A DNA stretch of 8,622 nucleotides, from assembly GCA_041180805.1 (NCBI GenBank), contig JBEGQX010000192.1:1-8622 (forward strand). Reading direction: 5' to 3'. Below the pieces are notes generated by a model. The model ran no database searches. It was given only the letters and a program-made list of their open reading frames with translations, and was not told the origin of the DNA. A program made the translations under genes and the position numbers. This document shows, piece by piece, positions 7,868-8,622 of this stretch. Numbering within the stretch: the stretch's first letter is position 1; every line of letters begins with the position of its first letter. Source of the stretch: JBEGQX01 sp041180805 (lineage in GTDB: Bacteria; Planctomycetota; Planctomycetia; Gemmatales; Gemmataceae).

Positions 7868-8622
7868 ATGACACACCGACGCCATTTTTTACAATCCACC
7901 ACTGCAATTATCGCCCTTCCCATGCTGGAATCGCTTGGGTACAGGAGCTTTGCTCCCGCGGCAGCACCCGCAAATCCCCCCAAGAGACTGATTTTTCTTG
8001 GGTTCGGTTGGGGTATCACTGAAAAAACATGGTACCCGGATCTCAAAAAAACAGGTAAGGACTATGAACTGCCTTTGGGTTTGAAACCATTGGAAAGGCA
8101 CAAATCGGATTTCAGTGTTGTTCAAGGCCTGTGGAATAAATATTCGAACGAAGGTCACTGGGGTAGCACCATGTGGCTTACCGGTGCAAACCGCTATTCC
8201 CAACCGGGACAAAACTTTCACAATAGCATCAGTGCAGATCAGGTTGCAGCTGCAAAGCTCGGCCTTCAAACCAGATTTTCCTCCTTGCAGTTCAACGGTA
8301 GCCAAACAGGGGACCTTAGCGGTCATGGGCCTGGTTTGTCCATGGCCTGGGACCTCAGCGGTAAGCCCGTTGGTGGCCTAAACGGACCGATGGCAGCTTT
8401 CCATCGTCTTTTCGCAAAAGACACCACGCCTATTGAACAGCAGAAAGCCATGCTTGCGCAAAAGCGAAGTGTTCTGGATGCAGTTCTTGATAACGCCAGG
8501 TCTCTGCAGCGTGGCTTGGCCCAAAAGGATAACGCAAAGCTTGAAGAATACTTTCAGGGAATCCGCGATATTGAAACCCGGTTGGCCAAGGAAGAACAAT
8601 GGATAGGGGTTCCCCAGCCAAA
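7868..8622 (+). CDS. DUF1552 protein, N-terminal part (3' end outside window)
   Basis: 251 residues are visible before the window ends with the frame still open; the family's usual length suggests about 40 percent is missing. The N-terminus MTHRRHFLQS, followed by a mildly hydrophobic stretch (TTAIIALPML) and an Ala-rich region (residues 30-34), is a twin-arginine-type signal, as is common in this family. DUF1552 features follow: KRLIFLGFGWG (39-49), a P-L-G-L-K-P-L segment (69-75), SVVQGL (83-88), GHWGS..WLTG (96-106), SADQVAA (122-128), TRFSSLQF (135-142), and near the end the hallmark KRSVLDAVLDNARSL (199-213) with KLEEYFQGIRDIETRL (224-239). It probably ends the cytochrome operon and pairs with the genes before it. 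The function of DUF1552 proteins is unknown; co-occurrence with DUF1592 cytochromes suggests a shared envelope process. The start at 7868 is supported by the AGGA 7 bases upstream and by the signal sequence. Confidence 0.9.
   Translation, partial: MTHRRHFLQSTTAIIALPMLESLGYRSFAPAAAPANPPKRLIFLGFGWGITEKTWYPDLKKTGKDYELPLGLKPLERHKSDFSVVQGLWNKYSNEGHWGSTMWLTGANRYSQPGQNFHNSISADQVAAAKLGLQTRFSSLQFNGSQTGDLSGHGPGLSMAWDLSGKPVGGLNGPMAAFHRLFAKDTTPIEQQKAMLAQKRSVLDAVLDNARSLQRGLAQKDNAKLEEYFQGIRDIETRLAKEEQWIGVPQP

Noticed and set aside
7889..8326. 145-codon open frame on the - strand
   Set aside because: It is antisense to the DUF1552 gene, whose + strand frame carries the family motifs and a good ribosome binding site.
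1..8622. CRISPR array, tRNA or rRNA genes, defence or phage genes
   Set aside because: No short regularly spaced direct repeats, no tRNA-like or rRNA-like segments and no recognisable defence or phage protein motifs were seen. Nearly all bases are coding for the four genes described.

Overview
The window looks like chromosomal DNA from a member of the Planctomycetota-Verrucomicrobiota-Chlamydiota superphylum (Planctomycetota or Verrucomicrobiota). This rests on gene content alone. All four genes belong to two families that are heavily expanded in those phyla: large secreted cytochrome c proteins of the PSCyt1/DUF1587/DUF1595/DUF1592/DUF1588/DUF1585 architecture, and DUF1552 proteins. No RNA gene or mobile element is visible, so the lineage cannot be narrowed further.

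Layout, all on the + strand. (1) Bases 1-161 are the 3' end of a DUF1552 gene. (2) Bases 164-4195 encode a 1343-residue diheme cytochrome c protein; the start may instead be the ATG at 176. (3) Bases 4239-7811 encode a 1190-residue paralogue with the same frame of domains. (4) Bases 7868-8622 are the 5' part of a second DUF1552 gene, which runs off the window. The gaps are 2 (or 14), 43 and 56 bases, with no convincing terminator or promoter in them, so the four genes probably form one operon or part of one.

Each large protein has a Sec-type signal peptide and an N-terminal CxxCH cytochrome domain. DUF1587 follows, then a variable middle region, then a conserved C-terminal block of DUF1595, DUF1592, DUF1588 (with a second CxxCH) and DUF1585. 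The middle region is the notable part. It consists of repeated beta-rich modules resembling the carbohydrate-binding-like module found once in ordinary members of the family. There are three copies in the first protein and two in the second. Shared motifs suggest the two genes amplified their modules independently after the gene duplication.

Working model (inference): the two cytochromes are exported by Sec and matured with heme outside the cytoplasm. The DUF1552 proteins carry a twin-arginine signal and may be exported by Tat. The set may act together as an envelope redox system that binds an extended, possibly polysaccharide, substrate. No biochemical function is established for these DUF families, and nothing here identifies the substrate.
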